Assembly: GCA_013373425.1 (NCBI GenBank)
Contig: JABXHW010000038.1
Location: 1-64,000, forward strand
Length of the DNA: 64,000 nucleotides
Direction: 5' to 3'
Origin: Flavobacteriia bacterium
Lineage (GTDB): Bacteria > Bacteroidota > Bacteroidia > Flavobacteriales > Schleiferiaceae
Shown: positions 40,709-49,751 of the stretch, in pieces
Position numbering within the stretch: the first letter of the stretch is position 1
Layout: every line of letters begins with the position of its first letter
Notes under the pieces: generated by a model
Told to the model about the DNA's origin: nothing
Databases searched by the model: none
What the model saw: the letters and a program-made list of their open reading frames with translations, nothing else
Program-made: the position numbers and the translations under genes

Positions 40709-41824
40709 TTAGAGTCTTTCTGCAAGCCAATCTTGCAATTGCTGACCGCGCAAGTCTTTCGCTACGATGATTCCATTCTCATCGACCATCACATTGTAAG
40801 GAATACCATTGAAGCCATACTTTGAAACCGCTTCACTTTCCCAGTACTTGAGGTCACTCATGTGCGACCAAGTAAGCTGGTCTTGCTCGATGGCTTGTAC
40901 CCAAGCTTGCTGTTGACCAGGGCGATCTAGTGACACGCCCACAACAGAAAATCCCTTGTCTTTGTACGTGTTGTAAGCTGCAACCACATTTGGATTCTCA
41001 GCTCTACATGGTCGACACCATGATGCCCAGAAGTCGATAAGCGTGTAAGAATCGCCAAGCTCTTCAGATAGACGAACTTGCTCACCAGAAGGTGAGGGCA
41101 TCATTAAATCAATCAATGGTTCTCCAATTGCGGTTCTAGACTTCTGATCTACGAGCTGTTTAAACTGCTTTACCATTTCACCTTTTCCCTGAGTTACAGG
41201 AACGTTTTCGTAGATGGCGGTAAGATCAGCTGCTTCGTTATCTCCTAAATGCGCCAAGGCGATAAACGCGCCGAAGCCTTTCGAGCGCTTTGCAAGCTCA
41301 ACGAGGTCGGTATTGAACTTCTGGTGAGCTTCCATCAATGAGTTGTTCAGCATCATTTGGGTGTTGAAATCGTTCGCCTGTTGGGCTGTTCTCATCTCGT
41401 TTTGAACCGACATATTGAGGTTCTGGAAGTCGGTAACAATCTTGTAGTACTCATTCATCACATCGGCATATTCACCACCTTCAATGGTTACTCTACCATT
41501 GTTAATGGCTGGATCAACGGTGACATTCATTTCGCCTGTGCTGCCGAAAACATAGAATTGACGCTGCATGGCAGGAACTTCTATTCGCAGCAATTGAGCG
41601 TATTCGAGTGAGTCAACAGTGAGTTCTGCAACTCCCTTTTCGAATAGATCCATAGTCACTTCTTGTGGACCGTTCGGACCGATAATAGATACCTTCGCCT
41701 CGACGTCGCGTGCCTCAGGCATATTGAGGGTAATTTGCAATGCATCAGAAGATGAACTGCTATTGTTCTCGCCATTACAAGCTGCCAAAATCAGCAAGGG
41801 GAGAAGAAGAAGAAACTTTCTCAT
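40709..41824 (-). CDS. TlpA-like thioredoxin lipoprotein, first copy
   Basis: A 371-aa lipoprotein: signal peptide and lipobox 'LILAAC' then an Asn/Ser-rich linker. The N-terminal domain is of the DUF4369 kind. The C-terminal thioredoxin fold has 'YTLIDFWASWCRPCRAENPN' with active site WCRPC, and 'GFNGIPYNVMVDENGIIVAK'. It differs from its downstream paralogue in the active-site pair (RP versus GP), which should shift redox potential, and in lipid anchoring. The two genes form a leftward tandem with 55 nt between them and may have complementary roles. Confidence 0.92.
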   Translation of the reverse strand: MRKFLLLLPLLILAACNGENNSSSSSDALQITLNMPEARDVEAKVSIIGPNGPQEVTMDLFEKGVAELTVDSLEYAQLLRIEVPAMQRQFYVFGSTGEMNVTVDPAINNGRVTIEGGEYADVMNEYYKIVTDFQNLNMSVQNEMRTAQQANDFNTQMMLNNSLMEAHQKFNTDLVELAKRSKGFGAFIALAHLGDNEAADLTAIYENVPVTQGKGEMVKQFKQLVDQKSRTAIGEPLIDLMMPSPSGEQVRLSEELGDSYTLIDFWASWCRPCRAENPNVVAAYNTYKDKGFSVVGVSLDRPGQQQAWVQAIEQDQLTWSHMSDLKYWESEAVSKYGFNGIPYNVMVDENGIIVAKDLRGQQLQDWLAERL

Positions 41825-41858
41825 TAGAATTCAATTTGCTCAAAAATAGGTCTACAAC

Positions 41859-41888
41859 TTTGACCACCCAAACACAGGTGTATCTTTG
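41859..41888 (+). promoter_or_regulatory. Promoter of the S46 peptidase gene
   Basis: TTTG (41859-41862) and TATCTTTG (41881-41888) match the Bacteroidota -33 and -7 elements with an 18-nt spacer. The ATG at 41912 follows by 23 nt. The track's GTG start at 41888 would lie within the -7 box and is rejected. Confidence 0.78.
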
Positions 41889-41911
41889 TGAACCTAGCAA
41901 AAACATTTACC

Positions 41912-44065
41912 ATGAAGAAACAAATTGTACTCCTTGGATTGATCCTACTCGGTTCGTATTCAATGAGAGCAACGGAAGGCATGTGGCTTCCTTACATGTT
42001 ATCCGATAGAGAAGCGGATATGCAGAATATGGGCATGCTCATCAGCGCAGAAGAAATTTACTCCGTAAACAATGGGAGTTTGAAGGATGCCATTGTGAGC
42101 TTTGGAGGCTTTTGTACTGGAGAGATTATCTCAGATAACGGACTTGTTCTTACCAATCATCACTGTGGATATGGAGCGATCCAATCTCACTCTTCTGTGG
42201 AGCATAATTATCTAGAGGATGGCTTTTGGGCTATGTCGAGAGCGGAAGAGCTTCCGAACGAAGGTCTCTTTGTACGATTCGTAAAATACATTGAGGACGT
42301 ATCGGTCCCTATGCTTGAAGGCGTACACGATGGAATGACAGAAGAGGAGAAGCGTGCGCGTATGCAGTCTAATATGAACGCTATTCTCGAAAGACGTTCA
42401 TCCAGTGAAGATTTTGAGTTTGAAATTAAGGAGATCTACTACGGAAATCAGTTCATTTTAATTGCATCTGTACGTTACACGGATGTTCGTTTGGTAGGTG
42501 CACCACCTAGCAGCATTGGCAAGTATGGAGCGGATACCGACAACTGGGTTTGGCCTCGTCACACTGGCGATTTCAGCATGTTTAGAATCTATGCTGATGC
42601 GAGCAATAACCCTGCTGATTTCGCAGATAACAACGTTCCATTTAAGCCATATCGCAGTCTGAATGTATCTATTTCGGGTACTCAACCGGGCGACTTCACA
42701 TTCGTTTATGGTTTCCCTGGTCGCACAGAGGAATATTTACCGGCGATTGCTGTAGATCAAATGATGAACGAGCTCAACCCAATGAACATCGCCATACGCG
42801 ATATCATTCTTCAAGGGATGAAGTCGTATATGGTGGAGAGCGAAGAAATTGACATCCAGTATGCGTCTAAATATGCATCTACTTCAAATGCATGGAAGAA
42901 GTGGATTGGTCAGACGCAGGGTGTGGATAAAACGTTTGGTATTGACTCTATCCGCCGAGCGGAAGCACGCTTTCAATATGCTTTGGCACAGGATAATAAT
43001 CTGTGGAATATGTATGGCAATATCCTGCCGTCGCTCGAACAACGATATGCGGTTTCACTTGATTTATTCAAGAAAAGAGATCGGTTTATTGAGATTGGCT
43101 ATCGTGGAAATGAAGTGATTCGATTCTTATGGGGGATGAATCGCGAGTTATCAGCGGCGGAGAATGGGAGTGAAGAAGCTGTGAACAAAGCGGCAGAATC
43201 AATGGCTCAACGCTTATCAGGCTTTATCAAGAATTACAATGCCTCGGTAGACAGTACCATTACGTACAACTTGTATCGTCATTGGATGTCGACTGCTGAA
43301 GAGGTTCCAGCGTTCCTCATTGACGCTTACGGCTCTCCGGATGGCGTCGATATCAGCGGCATGTATTCAGCTGATGCCTTCTTCCGTCCTACGAATTATG
43401 ATGCGTTCATTGCTTTGCTTGAAAGCGACCCAGCAGCCGCGATTGATACAGTCTTGAACAGCGAGATTTATACGATGATGAAGGCTGCCTTTGGCTACTA
43501 CATCGGTGAAGTTGCACCACAGCTCGGTGGTGTGATGAGTGAAATCAACAATCTACAGAAGGATTACATGGCCGCACAGATGGTGGTAGGTGATCCGTCA
43601 GAGCTCTATCCTGATGCCAACAGCACAATGCGCATTACTTATGGTAGAGTAGAAGGCTTTGTGCCAAGAGATGGTGTTCGTTACAATACGCACACGTATC
43701 TCGATGGCGTGATTGCCAAGTATGTCCCTGGTGACTACGAATTCGACTTACCGGAGCGCATGCTCGAGCTTTACGCAGAGAAGAACTATGGCAGATATGC
43801 TACGGAAGACGGACGTTTACCTGTGTGCTTTATCGCTTCAAACCACACTTCTGGTGGAAATAGTGGTTCTCCAGCTTTGGATGCAAATGGTAACCTTATC
43901 GGATTGAATTTCGACAGAGTTTGGGAAGGTACTATGAGCGATGTGTACTTCGATGAAGCCATATGTAGAAACATCATGGTTGACATTCGCTATGTCCTAT
44001 GGGTAGTGGACGTTTACGCTGGTGCTGGACACTTGGTAGAAGAGATGAATCTAGTCAGCGAATAA
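41912..44065 (+). CDS. S46 dipeptidyl-peptidase, DPP11-like
   Basis: A 717-aa exported serine peptidase of family S46, removing dipeptides from the N-terminus of peptides in the periplasm. The signal peptide is followed by the mature start '[10 protein letters not shown]'. The catalytic triad fits: His in '[13 protein letters not shown]' (near 84), Asp in '[12 protein letters not shown]', and Ser near 651 in '[15 protein letters not shown]'. Eighteen residues after the Ser, '[13 protein letters not shown]' has Arg. In characterised enzymes Arg at this position marks DPP11 (acidic P1) and Gly marks DPP7. Specificity for Asp/Glu is inferred from that residue. Confidence 0.93.
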   Translation: MKKQIVLLGLILLGSYSMRATEGMWLPYMLSDREADMQNMGMLISAEEIYSVNNGSLKDAIVSFGGFCTGEIISDNGLVLTNHHCGYGAIQSHSSVEHNYLEDGFWAMSRAEELPNEGLFVRFVKYIEDVSVPMLEGVHDGMTEEEKRARMQSNMNAILERRSSSEDFEFEIKEIYYGNQFILIASVRYTDVRLVGAPPSSIGKYGADTDNWVWPRHTGDFSMFRIYADASNNPADFADNNVPFKPYRSLNVSISGTQPGDFTFVYGFPGRTEEYLPAIAVDQMMNELNPMNIAIRDIILQGMKSYMVESEEIDIQYASKYASTSNAWKKWIGQTQGVDKTFGIDSIRRAEARFQYALAQDNNLWNMYGNILPSLEQRYAVSLDLFKKRDRFIEIGYRGNEVIRFLWGMNRELSAAENGSEEAVNKAAESMAQRLSGFIKNYNASVDSTITYNLYRHWMSTAEEVPAFLIDAYGSPDGVDISGMYSADAFFRPTNYDAFIALLESDPAAAIDTVLNSEIYTMMKAAFGYYIGEVAPQLGGVMSEINNLQKDYMAAQMVVGDPSELYPDANSTMRITYGRVEGFVPRDGVRYNTHTYLDGVIAKYVPGDYEFDLPERMLELYAEKNYGRYATEDGRLPVCFIASNHTSGGNSGSPALDANGNLIGLNFDRVWEGTMSDVYFDEAICRNIMVDIRYVLWVVDVYAGAGHLVEEMNLVSE

Positions 44066-44102
44066 AAGAGCCCACAAATTTCAAAATTGAGTGTCAGTTG
44101 GC

Positions 44103-44110
44103 TACTTTTG
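44103..44110 (+). promoter_or_regulatory. Candidate -7 box for sucD
   Basis: TACTTTTG matches TAnnTTTG perfectly and lies 26 nt before the sucD ATG. The -33 element is not convincing. It makes sucD independent of the peptidase gene. Confidence 0.5.
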
Positions 44111-44136
44111 CCGTGCCTCAAAAACGAGAAAATACC

Positions 44137-45006
44137 ATGAGTGTACTTGTAAATAAAGACTCTAAAGTGATCGTGCAGGGTTTCACCGGTAAGGAAGGAA
44201 CTTTCCACGCAGAGCAAATGATTGAATTCGGAACCAACGTAGTAGGTGGTGTAACTCCAGGAAAAGGAGGACAATCACACCTCGATCGTCCAGTTTTCAA
44301 TACAGTAGCCGACGCTGTTAAGGAGACCGGAGCAGATGTTTCTATCATCTTCGTTCCACCAGCATTTGCAGCAGACGGTATCATGGAAGCGGCTGATGCA
44401 GGTATCAAAGTAATCGTTGCTATTACAGAAGGTATTCCTGTTGCGGATATGATCAAAGTAAAGGACTACATCAGCACTAAGGATGTAACCTTGATCGGAC
44501 CTAACTGTCCAGGTGTTATCACCGCTGGTCAGGCTAAAGTGGGTATCATGCCAGGCTTTATCTTCAAAGAAGGAAAGATTGGTATCGTATCTAAGTCTGG
44601 TACTTTGACCTACGAAGCAGCTGATCAAATTGTGAAAGCTGGTTTGGGCATTACAACTGCTATTGGCATTGGTGGCGACCCAATTATCGGAACTACCACT
44701 AAGGAAGCTGTAGAGCTTTTGATGAATGATCCAGAAACAGAAGGTATCGTTATGATCGGTGAGATCGGCGGTAACCTCGAAGCTATTGCAGCAGATTGGA
44801 TTAAGAAGAATGGAACGAAGCCAGTTGTTGGTTTCATTGCAGGGGAAACTGCTCCAAAAGGGCGTACAATGGGCCACGCAGGTGCGATTGTAGGTGGAGC
44901 AGAGGATACAGCACAAGCGAAGAAAGCAATCATGCGTGATTGTGGAATTCACGTGGTTGATTCTCCAGCTGAAATCGGAACCAAAATGGCGGAAGTAGTG
45001 AAGTAA
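44137..45006 (+). CDS. sucD: Succinate-CoA ligase, alpha subunit
   Basis: SucD with SucC converts succinyl-CoA to succinate in the TCA cycle while making ATP or GTP. The 289-aa product begins '[20 protein letters not shown]' and shows the CoA-binding fold, '[20 protein letters not shown]' and the phospho-His region '[16 protein letters not shown]'. The ATG at 44137 gives the standard length; the track extension from 43999 overlaps the peptidase. sucC is not adjacent. A strong terminator follows. Confidence 0.97.
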   Translation: MSVLVNKDSKVIVQGFTGKEGTFHAEQMIEFGTNVVGGVTPGKGGQSHLDRPVFNTVADAVKETGADVSIIFVPPAFAADGIMEAADAGIKVIVAITEGIPVADMIKVKDYISTKDVTLIGPNCPGVITAGQAKVGIMPGFIFKEGKIGIVSKSGTLTYEAADQIVKAGLGITTAIGIGGDPIIGTTTKEAVELLMNDPETEGIVMIGEIGGNLEAIAADWIKKNGTKPVVGFIAGETAPKGRTMGHAGAIVGGAEDTAQAKKAIMRDCGIHVVDSPAEIGTKMAEVVK

Positions 45007-45027
45007 TCACTGTATTCGAAATATAGA

Positions 45028-45063
45028 AACCCCTTCTAGCATATGCTGGAAGGGGTTTTTTCT
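45028..45063 (+). terminator. Terminator after sucD
   Basis: AACCCCTTC and GAAGGGGTT form the outer stem; AGCATATGCT continues it inward, giving about 14 pairs. A run of T follows. It lies 21 nt after the sucD stop. Confidence 0.94.
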
Positions 45064-45153
45064 TTTGCGGAAACTACGTACACATTCGGGTGGTTCTACT
45101 TACATAACTGTGCTTTGGAAGTTTCAATTTTACTCCATCAAAACCATGAACCT

Positions 45154-45276
45154 ATGATGAGAGAATTGGAAACCATGTTAAGCGCACACAGTCATATTTT
45201 ACTTCCAGAAACGATGGATGCGGAACTGATGAACTTCGAAGAAGTTGAACAACCCGAACATCCTCTCTTCATTTGA
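45154..45276 (+). CDS. Possible small ORF between two terminators
   Basis: A 40-aa frame reads MMRELETMLSAHSHILLPET and ends 'EEVEQPEHPLFI'. It is acidic and hydrophilic, with no recognised family. It is listed because the stretch 45064-45310 is flanked by two strong rightward terminators, which implies its own transcript. The frame continues upstream to 45043, but those residues overlap the sucD terminator. No convincing -7 box was found. A small RNA is an equal alternative. Confidence 0.35.
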   Translation: MMRELETMLSAHSHILLPETMDAELMNFEEVEQPEHPLFI

Positions 45277-45310
45277 AGGCGAACTAACCTAACCAACTTG
45301 TGATTGTGGA

Positions 45311-45339
45311 AAGCCGTGCATTAGCGCGGCTTTTTTTAT
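45311..45339 (+). terminator. Terminator of the unit between sucD and the 4-TM gene
   Basis: AAGCCGTGC and GCGCGGCTT form a 9-bp stem (one wobble) with an ATTA loop, followed by TTTTTATT. The T-run on the plus side is the stronger one; on the minus side it is weak. It is adjacent to the stop of the leftward gene at 45336. Confidence 0.85.
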
Positions 45340-45788
45340 TCCCTTACTTCTGAGATGTCCTCCGAGTAAATCTTGAAGTACTGCATGGATGCATAACTTA
45401 TCACTACTGTGCTTGCCAAACCTTCAAATACGATGGCGATGACCGATTGGAATAAGGTGAGCTTACCGCCCCAAACGCCACTCGACTCAAGTACTTCTAT
45501 AAAGTTAGGGTCGATGATCGAAGCGTAAACACTCATAAATGCAAGGAATAGTAAAATGGAAATCGATCCCATTCTCATTCCCGCAAACAGTCCTCCGATA
45601 TAAGAGTGGTGCTCATCCGTACGGAACATCTTTCTGTGCAGTGCTACTGTACCGGCGAGAATGATGGCAAAGTTGAATAGACGGAGTTGGTGCATCTGCT
45701 CCAATCCCAATAACTTCATCAGAAGGAAATAGGCAATCAATCCAGCGGCGGTCTTTAGGGCATAGCCCCAAGCATATCTATAATACAT
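45336..45788 (-). CDS. Four-helix membrane protein (DUF4199-like)
   Basis: A 150-aa membrane protein with four predicted helices: 'KTAAGLIAYFLLMKLLGL', 'LRLFNFAIILAGTVAL', 'SISILLFLAFMSVYASII' and 'SVIAIVFEGLASTVVISYA'. The layout and the pattern 'YIGGLFAGMRMGSI' with 'DPNFIEVLESSG' resemble DUF4199-type proteins, but I cannot assign it firmly. The start at 45788 is preferred, as the extra 11 residues of the track lie across a likely promoter. Function unknown. Confidence 0.68.
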   Translation of the reverse strand: MYYRYAWGYALKTAAGLIAYFLLMKLLGLEQMHQLRLFNFAIILAGTVALHRKMFRTDEHHSYIGGLFAGMRMGSISILLFLAFMSVYASIIDPNFIEVLESSGVWGGKLTLFQSVIAIVFEGLASTVVISYASMQYFKIYSEDISEVRE

Positions 45789-45858
45789 ATCGTTGATTAT
45801 TAGTGAGTTATATTTAATCAACGTGTCAGATGCTATATTGTTCAGAGGAGAGCGTCGT

Positions 45859-46551
45859 TCAATTCTGGTTCAATTCATCAAAAGAGATGTCCATAACAGG
45901 GTAGTCCTTCCACCCTTTAAAGTCGAAGTGCCACCATTCATGCGGATAGGGTTCAAAGCCAAAAGCAATCATCACTTCTCGAAGAATGATCTTGTTTTGT
46001 TCAGCTTCACGATTGAGTGATACCACTGCCTGATGCGCATCTTCCGAAAAATCGTCGTACCCAGTCGGCATGATTAAAGCCTCACCGGTTTCCAAGTCAT
46101 ACAGTCCAATGTCTACCGCGCAGCCTCGATTATGTCTACTTCCGGAGTAGGGAGAGGCCACGTAGGTAGTGTCCTGATAAACCTCATAGAACAACACGGT
46201 TGCGGCATAGGGTCGGTAACCATCGTAGAGAATGAGTCCTAGATTAAGGGCTGAGAGACTGTCTTCTACTGCTTTCAAGGCTTTAGCAACCGGTTTACGA
46301 GAAAAGCAGTCTGCCGTTGGGTAAATAACCTGTCCGGTAAAGTTGTTAGAAGTAGCGTAACGGATATCCATCTTCTCAAACTCAAGTAGCTGCTCGAGGT
46401 TGAGCAACGCCATATTCGAATCTAAACTGACCGATTTTGAATACTCCGACCATTCCATTGGCTCAATTCCGTACGCATACTTTGGCTCTTCAGAACATCG
46501 AGCAACCAAGAGGAGAATAACAACGTAATGGAGTAAGCTTTTCATAATCAA
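45859..46551 (-). CDS. D-Ala-D-Ala dipeptidase-like lipoprotein (VanX/DdpX family)
   Basis: A 230-aa zinc peptidase of the M15D family. A signal peptide ends in 'LLVARC', so it is probably a lipoprotein. The family motifs are complete: 'MDIRYATSNNFTGQVIYP', 'LILYDGYRPY', 'SRHNRGCAVDIGL' (metal His and Asp) and 'YPHEWWHFDF' (catalytic Glu and metal His). It cleaves D-Ala-D-Ala released from peptidoglycan turnover. There are no van ligase genes nearby, so the role is recycling and not vancomycin resistance. ATG at 46551 or 46545 may start translation. Confidence 0.93.
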   Translation of the reverse strand: MIMKSLLHYVVILLLVARCSEEPKYAYGIEPMEWSEYSKSVSLDSNMALLNLEQLLEFEKMDIRYATSNNFTGQVIYPTADCFSRKPVAKALKAVEDSLSALNLGLILYDGYRPYAATVLFYEVYQDTTYVASPYSGSRHNRGCAVDIGLYDLETGEALIMPTGYDDFSEDAHQAVVSLNREAEQNKIILREVMIAFGFEPYPHEWWHFDFKGWKDYPVMDISFDELNQN

Positions 46552-46654
46552 TCAATTTGTGATTTCCGCAGAAGCAAGTGCAAGTTAAATGTTTTCAAAT
46601 GGAGGTATTTGGCACGTGAATTGAGTTATGGCGGATATCAATTTAAAACTAACT

Positions 46655-47671
46655 ATGATGAAGAAATTACTCTTCGCAATGTTGCTCCCAGCAACGATGG
46701 TCGCACAAGACAAATTTGACTTGAGCGAGTTTGAATCAACCTCTAACGGTACAGAACAAGCCTTCATTTACAACTTCACGCAATACTCATCTGCTTACCA
46801 AGATGTAGTAAACCCTGACTTTGCAGTGAATGCGGTATGGGACGATACCACGCTTATCATTGAGAATCCATTCGGTAAGTCGTACGCAGGAGTGATGCAA
46901 GACACTATGATCACCGATCTTGGCGCTTATCTTCTTGGAATCTCACCAAGTTTCTCATCTACCGATGCTTTTATTCTTGCACCAACCACTGCCGACTTAA
47001 TTGACCGTGGATACAACACGAATATGGCCATGTCGCCGATCAGCTATGTGACTGAAGGAACAGCTCCAAACCGAATCTTTAAGATGGAGTGGAAGAATGC
47101 GGGCATCTATGAAGAAGTGATTTGGAATGGAACAAACAATGTGTCTTTGAACGTTCAAATCTGGCTTCATGAGAATGGTGATGTTGAGTTCCACTACGGA
47201 CCGAATACAATCACTCAAGACTGGGTAGATACCTTGTTTATGTACGAGGAGATGACCATTGGATTGGCAGGTATCGATCTGATTAACGACAATATTGAAG
47301 ACGGTCACTTCCTAACGGGAACAGCCGCAAATGCAACGATGGTGGATACGCTCACTCAGTTAAGCACATGGCCTACCAACGGGACTGTGTACAAGTTTGC
47401 GTTGCCTTCTGTTGGAATCAATGAGATTCAGACCCTCGAAGTAAAGCTTTATCCGAACCCTGCAGTTAATGAGCTCAGAATTAACGCTGAAGCAGGAGAG
47501 GTATACGATGTAGCTCTTATCGATTTGAGCGGTAGAACAGTGAAGCGCGGACAGCTTACTTCAGATTCATCAATGGATTTGATGGGAACCCCTGCCGGCG
47601 TGTATCTCGTTAGATTGAAAGAATCTGTGTCAGGAATTACTCAGACCGTTCGTCTTGTAGTGACACAATAA
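46655..47671 (+). CDS. T9SS type A sorting-domain protein
   Basis: A 338-aa secreted protein with an N-terminal signal peptide (MMKKLLFAMLLPATMVAQ) and a C-terminal type A sorting domain: 'LEVKLYPNPAVNELRINAEA', 'YDVALIDLSGRTVKRG' and 'AGVYLVRLKESV'. The middle 230 residues are a beta-rich domain with no known family ('VNPDFAVNAVWDDTTLIIEN', 'VSLNVQIWLHENGDVEFHYG'). It would be exported by Sec, moved across the outer membrane by the type IX system and attached to the surface or released. The track start at 46628 lacks signal features. Confidence 0.9.
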   Translation: MMKKLLFAMLLPATMVAQDKFDLSEFESTSNGTEQAFIYNFTQYSSAYQDVVNPDFAVNAVWDDTTLIIENPFGKSYAGVMQDTMITDLGAYLLGISPSFSSTDAFILAPTTADLIDRGYNTNMAMSPISYVTEGTAPNRIFKMEWKNAGIYEEVIWNGTNNVSLNVQIWLHENGDVEFHYGPNTITQDWVDTLFMYEEMTIGLAGIDLINDNIEDGHFLTGTAANATMVDTLTQLSTWPTNGTVYKFALPSVGINEIQTLEVKLYPNPAVNELRINAEAGEVYDVALIDLSGRTVKRGQLTSDSSMDLMGTPAGVYLVRLKESVSGITQTVRLVVTQ

Positions 47672-47693
47672 AGTGGAATACCAACCCAATAGG

Positions 47694-47722
47694 AACCCTG
47701 ACCTTCGCGTCAGGGTTTTTTA
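47694..47722 (+). terminator. Terminator of the T9SS cargo gene
   Basis: AACCCTGAC and GTCAGGGTT form a perfect 9-bp stem with a 6-nt loop, followed by TTTTTATTTA. It abuts the stop of the convergent xseB. Confidence 0.93.
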
Positions 47723-47723
47723 T

Positions 47724-47930
47724 TTACTCCAGTCCCAGGTCTTTTAGGATTTGGTCGACCTTCTTTTCGGTTTGGTCGAGGCGCTCGTAGCAATACTTAA
47801 TCAGCTTTGATGCTCGCTCAACCTTTTCGGCTAGTTCGTCGACACCAATTTCTCCCGACTTCATGCGCTCAAGGATGACATCGAGTTCTTCCGCAGCCGC
47901 TTCATATGTGAGTTTCTCTTCTTTAGGCAT
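47724..47930 (-). CDS. xseB: Exodeoxyribonuclease VII small subunit
   Basis: A 68-aa helical protein, subunit of exonuclease VII, which degrades single-stranded DNA in both directions. The family signature 'LTYEAAAEELDVILERMKSG' and 'EIGVDELAEKVERASKLIKY' is complete. Several small subunits wrap the large subunit's coiled coil. It overlaps xseA by 8 nt, which supports coupled translation. Confidence 0.95.
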   Translation of the reverse strand: MPKEEKLTYEAAAEELDVILERMKSGEIGVDELAEKVERASKLIKYCYERLDQTEKKVDQILKDLGLE

Positions 47931-49311
47931 CTTTCTCTTTTATCTTTTGAACTACTGCTTCTATCTCGTGAGCTTCTGTGATAATTTCAATCATATCATT
48001 CTTTACAAGCGCATCACCTGAAGTGACAATTAGCTTGCCTTTGCGAAGATAGGAATAGCCTCTTTTTAATGTAGATTGTGGGTGATACACATCCACGAGT
48101 TTCTCTACCAAATCGAGATGTGACTTAGCTCTGACCGTAATTTCTGTGGCGTATCGATCCAGGGAATGTCCAAGATCCTGCATTTCGTGCTTTCGATCTA
48201 CCAACTGTTCCTTGGAAAGTCGGGATATCGAATTACTAATCTGAGCTAAACGCTCACGCTTGGTGTTGGAATAACGTTCATAGAGCATGGAAAGCCCTCT
48301 CGACATCGACTCGAGGTCGTGCAACGTCTCGTTCAAATTAGAGCGAGAATAGTGGACAATCTGATTTAATCTTTCCTGCGAGCTTGCTTTTGCTGATTCT
48401 ATCTGAGCGCGATACAGTTCCATGATACCTTGATAGGCAGTAGAAATAGCGACTTCGTAATCCCTTGCTCTCTCAACAATCCAAGCTCCAACAGCGGAAG
48501 GGGTCTTTAGAGATTTGGCAGCCCACTCGTCTATAACTGTACGATCGGTTTCGTGACCAATTCCCACGAGAAAGGGGAGTTTACTTTCGGCTAAAACACG
48601 GTTTAATTCAAAATCGTTGAATGCATCCAGGTCCAATGCAGATCCTCCTCCACGAATCAAGACCACAGCATCATATTCCGAAAGAGGAATCGACTCATAG
48701 ACCTTAAGGATAGAGCTTGGCGATCCTGCCCCTTGAACTAAAGCATTAAAATGGGTCCAGTTGAATTTGAAGCCGTAAGAGTTCGTTTCGAGTTGATTCT
48801 GAAGGTCGGCTAAACCGGCGCTGCCTTCCGCTGCTATGATTGCGATATTCTGAATGACACGAGGTAGCCTCAACTGACGGTTCAAATGGAGGAGGGAAAG
48901 CTTCTTTAGCTTGGCAATGGTCTCTTGCCGACGTTTTTCAATCTCACCCAAAGTAAAGTTTGGATCGATATCCGTAACGTGAAGTGAAAGTCCAAATACT
49001 GGATGAAACACAAGTCTACACAAGCAAAGCAGCTCCCGTCCATCTTCCATTAACTTACTCAGGTCGAGTCCTGTTCTAGCCTCAATGATATCCGCCTGAC
49101 CTCTCCATAAATTCGCCTTGCAACGGGCTACAATGGATTGATTGCGCTCCTCAACAAAGTCTAAGTAATGATGTCCGGACGCATGCTTTCGATAAGAACT
49201 GATTTCGGCCTTCACCCAAACCTCATGAGGTGAAATTTGCTCTTCAAATACCTGTTGAACTCTGCTGAGAACCTTGCTGAGTGAATGTCCTTTGCGAAGG
49301 GGAGTGCTCAT
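47923..49311 (-). CDS. xseA: Exodeoxyribonuclease VII large subunit
   Basis: The 462-aa catalytic subunit. An N-terminal OB fold ('VWVKAEISSYRKHASGHHYL') is followed by the nuclease domain ('IAIIAAEGSAGLADLQNQLE', 'VVLIRGGGSALDLDAFNDFE', 'PFLVGIGHETDRTVIDEWAA'), then a long coiled coil and the C-terminal 'LKRGYSYLRKG'. All family motifs are present. The gene is flanked by DUF4260 (4-nt overlap) and xseB (8-nt overlap), so the three form an operon. Confidence 0.97.
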   Translation of the reverse strand: MSTPLRKGHSLSKVLSRVQQVFEEQISPHEVWVKAEISSYRKHASGHHYLDFVEERNQSIVARCKANLWRGQADIIEARTGLDLSKLMEDGRELLCLCRLVFHPVFGLSLHVTDIDPNFTLGEIEKRRQETIAKLKKLSLLHLNRQLRLPRVIQNIAIIAAEGSAGLADLQNQLETNSYGFKFNWTHFNALVQGAGSPSSILKVYESIPLSEYDAVVLIRGGGSALDLDAFNDFELNRVLAESKLPFLVGIGHETDRTVIDEWAAKSLKTPSAVGAWIVERARDYEVAISTAYQGIMELYRAQIESAKASSQERLNQIVHYSRSNLNETLHDLESMSRGLSMLYERYSNTKRERLAQISNSISRLSKEQLVDRKHEMQDLGHSLDRYATEITVRAKSHLDLVEKLVDVYHPQSTLKRGYSYLRKGKLIVTSGDALVKNDMIEIITEAHEIEAVVQKIKEKDA

Positions 49312-49664
49312 TCTTTTTTACCGATATAGCCCAGGTGTGTATGCTGAAAGCTGTCGGGATATTTAAGTCCGTACCCCATGAAGCGATCCATTGCTGAGTG
49401 TCCAAAGAGAATAATTCCACTGAAAAGAACCCAATCATTGAGGGTATAAAATCCAATAGCTGCAACTATCAAGGCTATTCCCTTGTGATGAAACAGATTG
49501 TAGGTGATGGCGCCGATTCGAGTATTGATGGCATAACCAATCATTCCAATATCTGGCAAGAGAATGACCGCCCAGAATAGCCACCAGCTGTGCTCTAAGT
49601 GAAGCGTTAGGAGGTAGGCGAAAATGAATTGTGCCAATTCCTCCAGTTTGATTTGAAAATTCAT
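49308..49664 (-). CDS. DUF4260 membrane protein
   Basis: A 118-aa membrane protein with about three to four helices. The pattern 'LLPDIGMIGYAINTRIGAIT', 'YNLFHHKGIALIVAAIG', 'FGHSAMDRFMGYGLKYPDSF' and 'QHTHLGYIGKKE' is that of DUF4260, including conserved His and Asp residues near helix ends. The function is unknown. It is the first gene of the xseAB operon by overlap, which may be only co-transcription. Confidence 0.9.
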   Translation of the reverse strand: MNFQIKLEELAQFIFAYLLTLHLEHSWWLFWAVILLPDIGMIGYAINTRIGAITYNLFHHKGIALIVAAIGFYTLNDWVLFSGIILFGHSAMDRFMGYGLKYPDSFQHTHLGYIGKKE

Positions 49665-49751
49665 CGATGAATAAGTTTAAGGTAGGTCAATTATTGTCGC
49701 ATTGTGGAATATCGTAAATTCAGCCTGGAATTCAACTAAACTAAGTAAAGT

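Noticed and set aside
44275-44952. 225-aa minus-strand frame opposite sucD
   Set aside because: It is an antisense shadow of a highly conserved gene, with Cys/Trp/Asn-rich composition and no domain.
45859-46551. Vancomycin resistance from the VanX-like gene
   Set aside because: No VanH, VanA-type ligase or VanRS genes nearby; housekeeping D-Ala-D-Ala recycling explains it.
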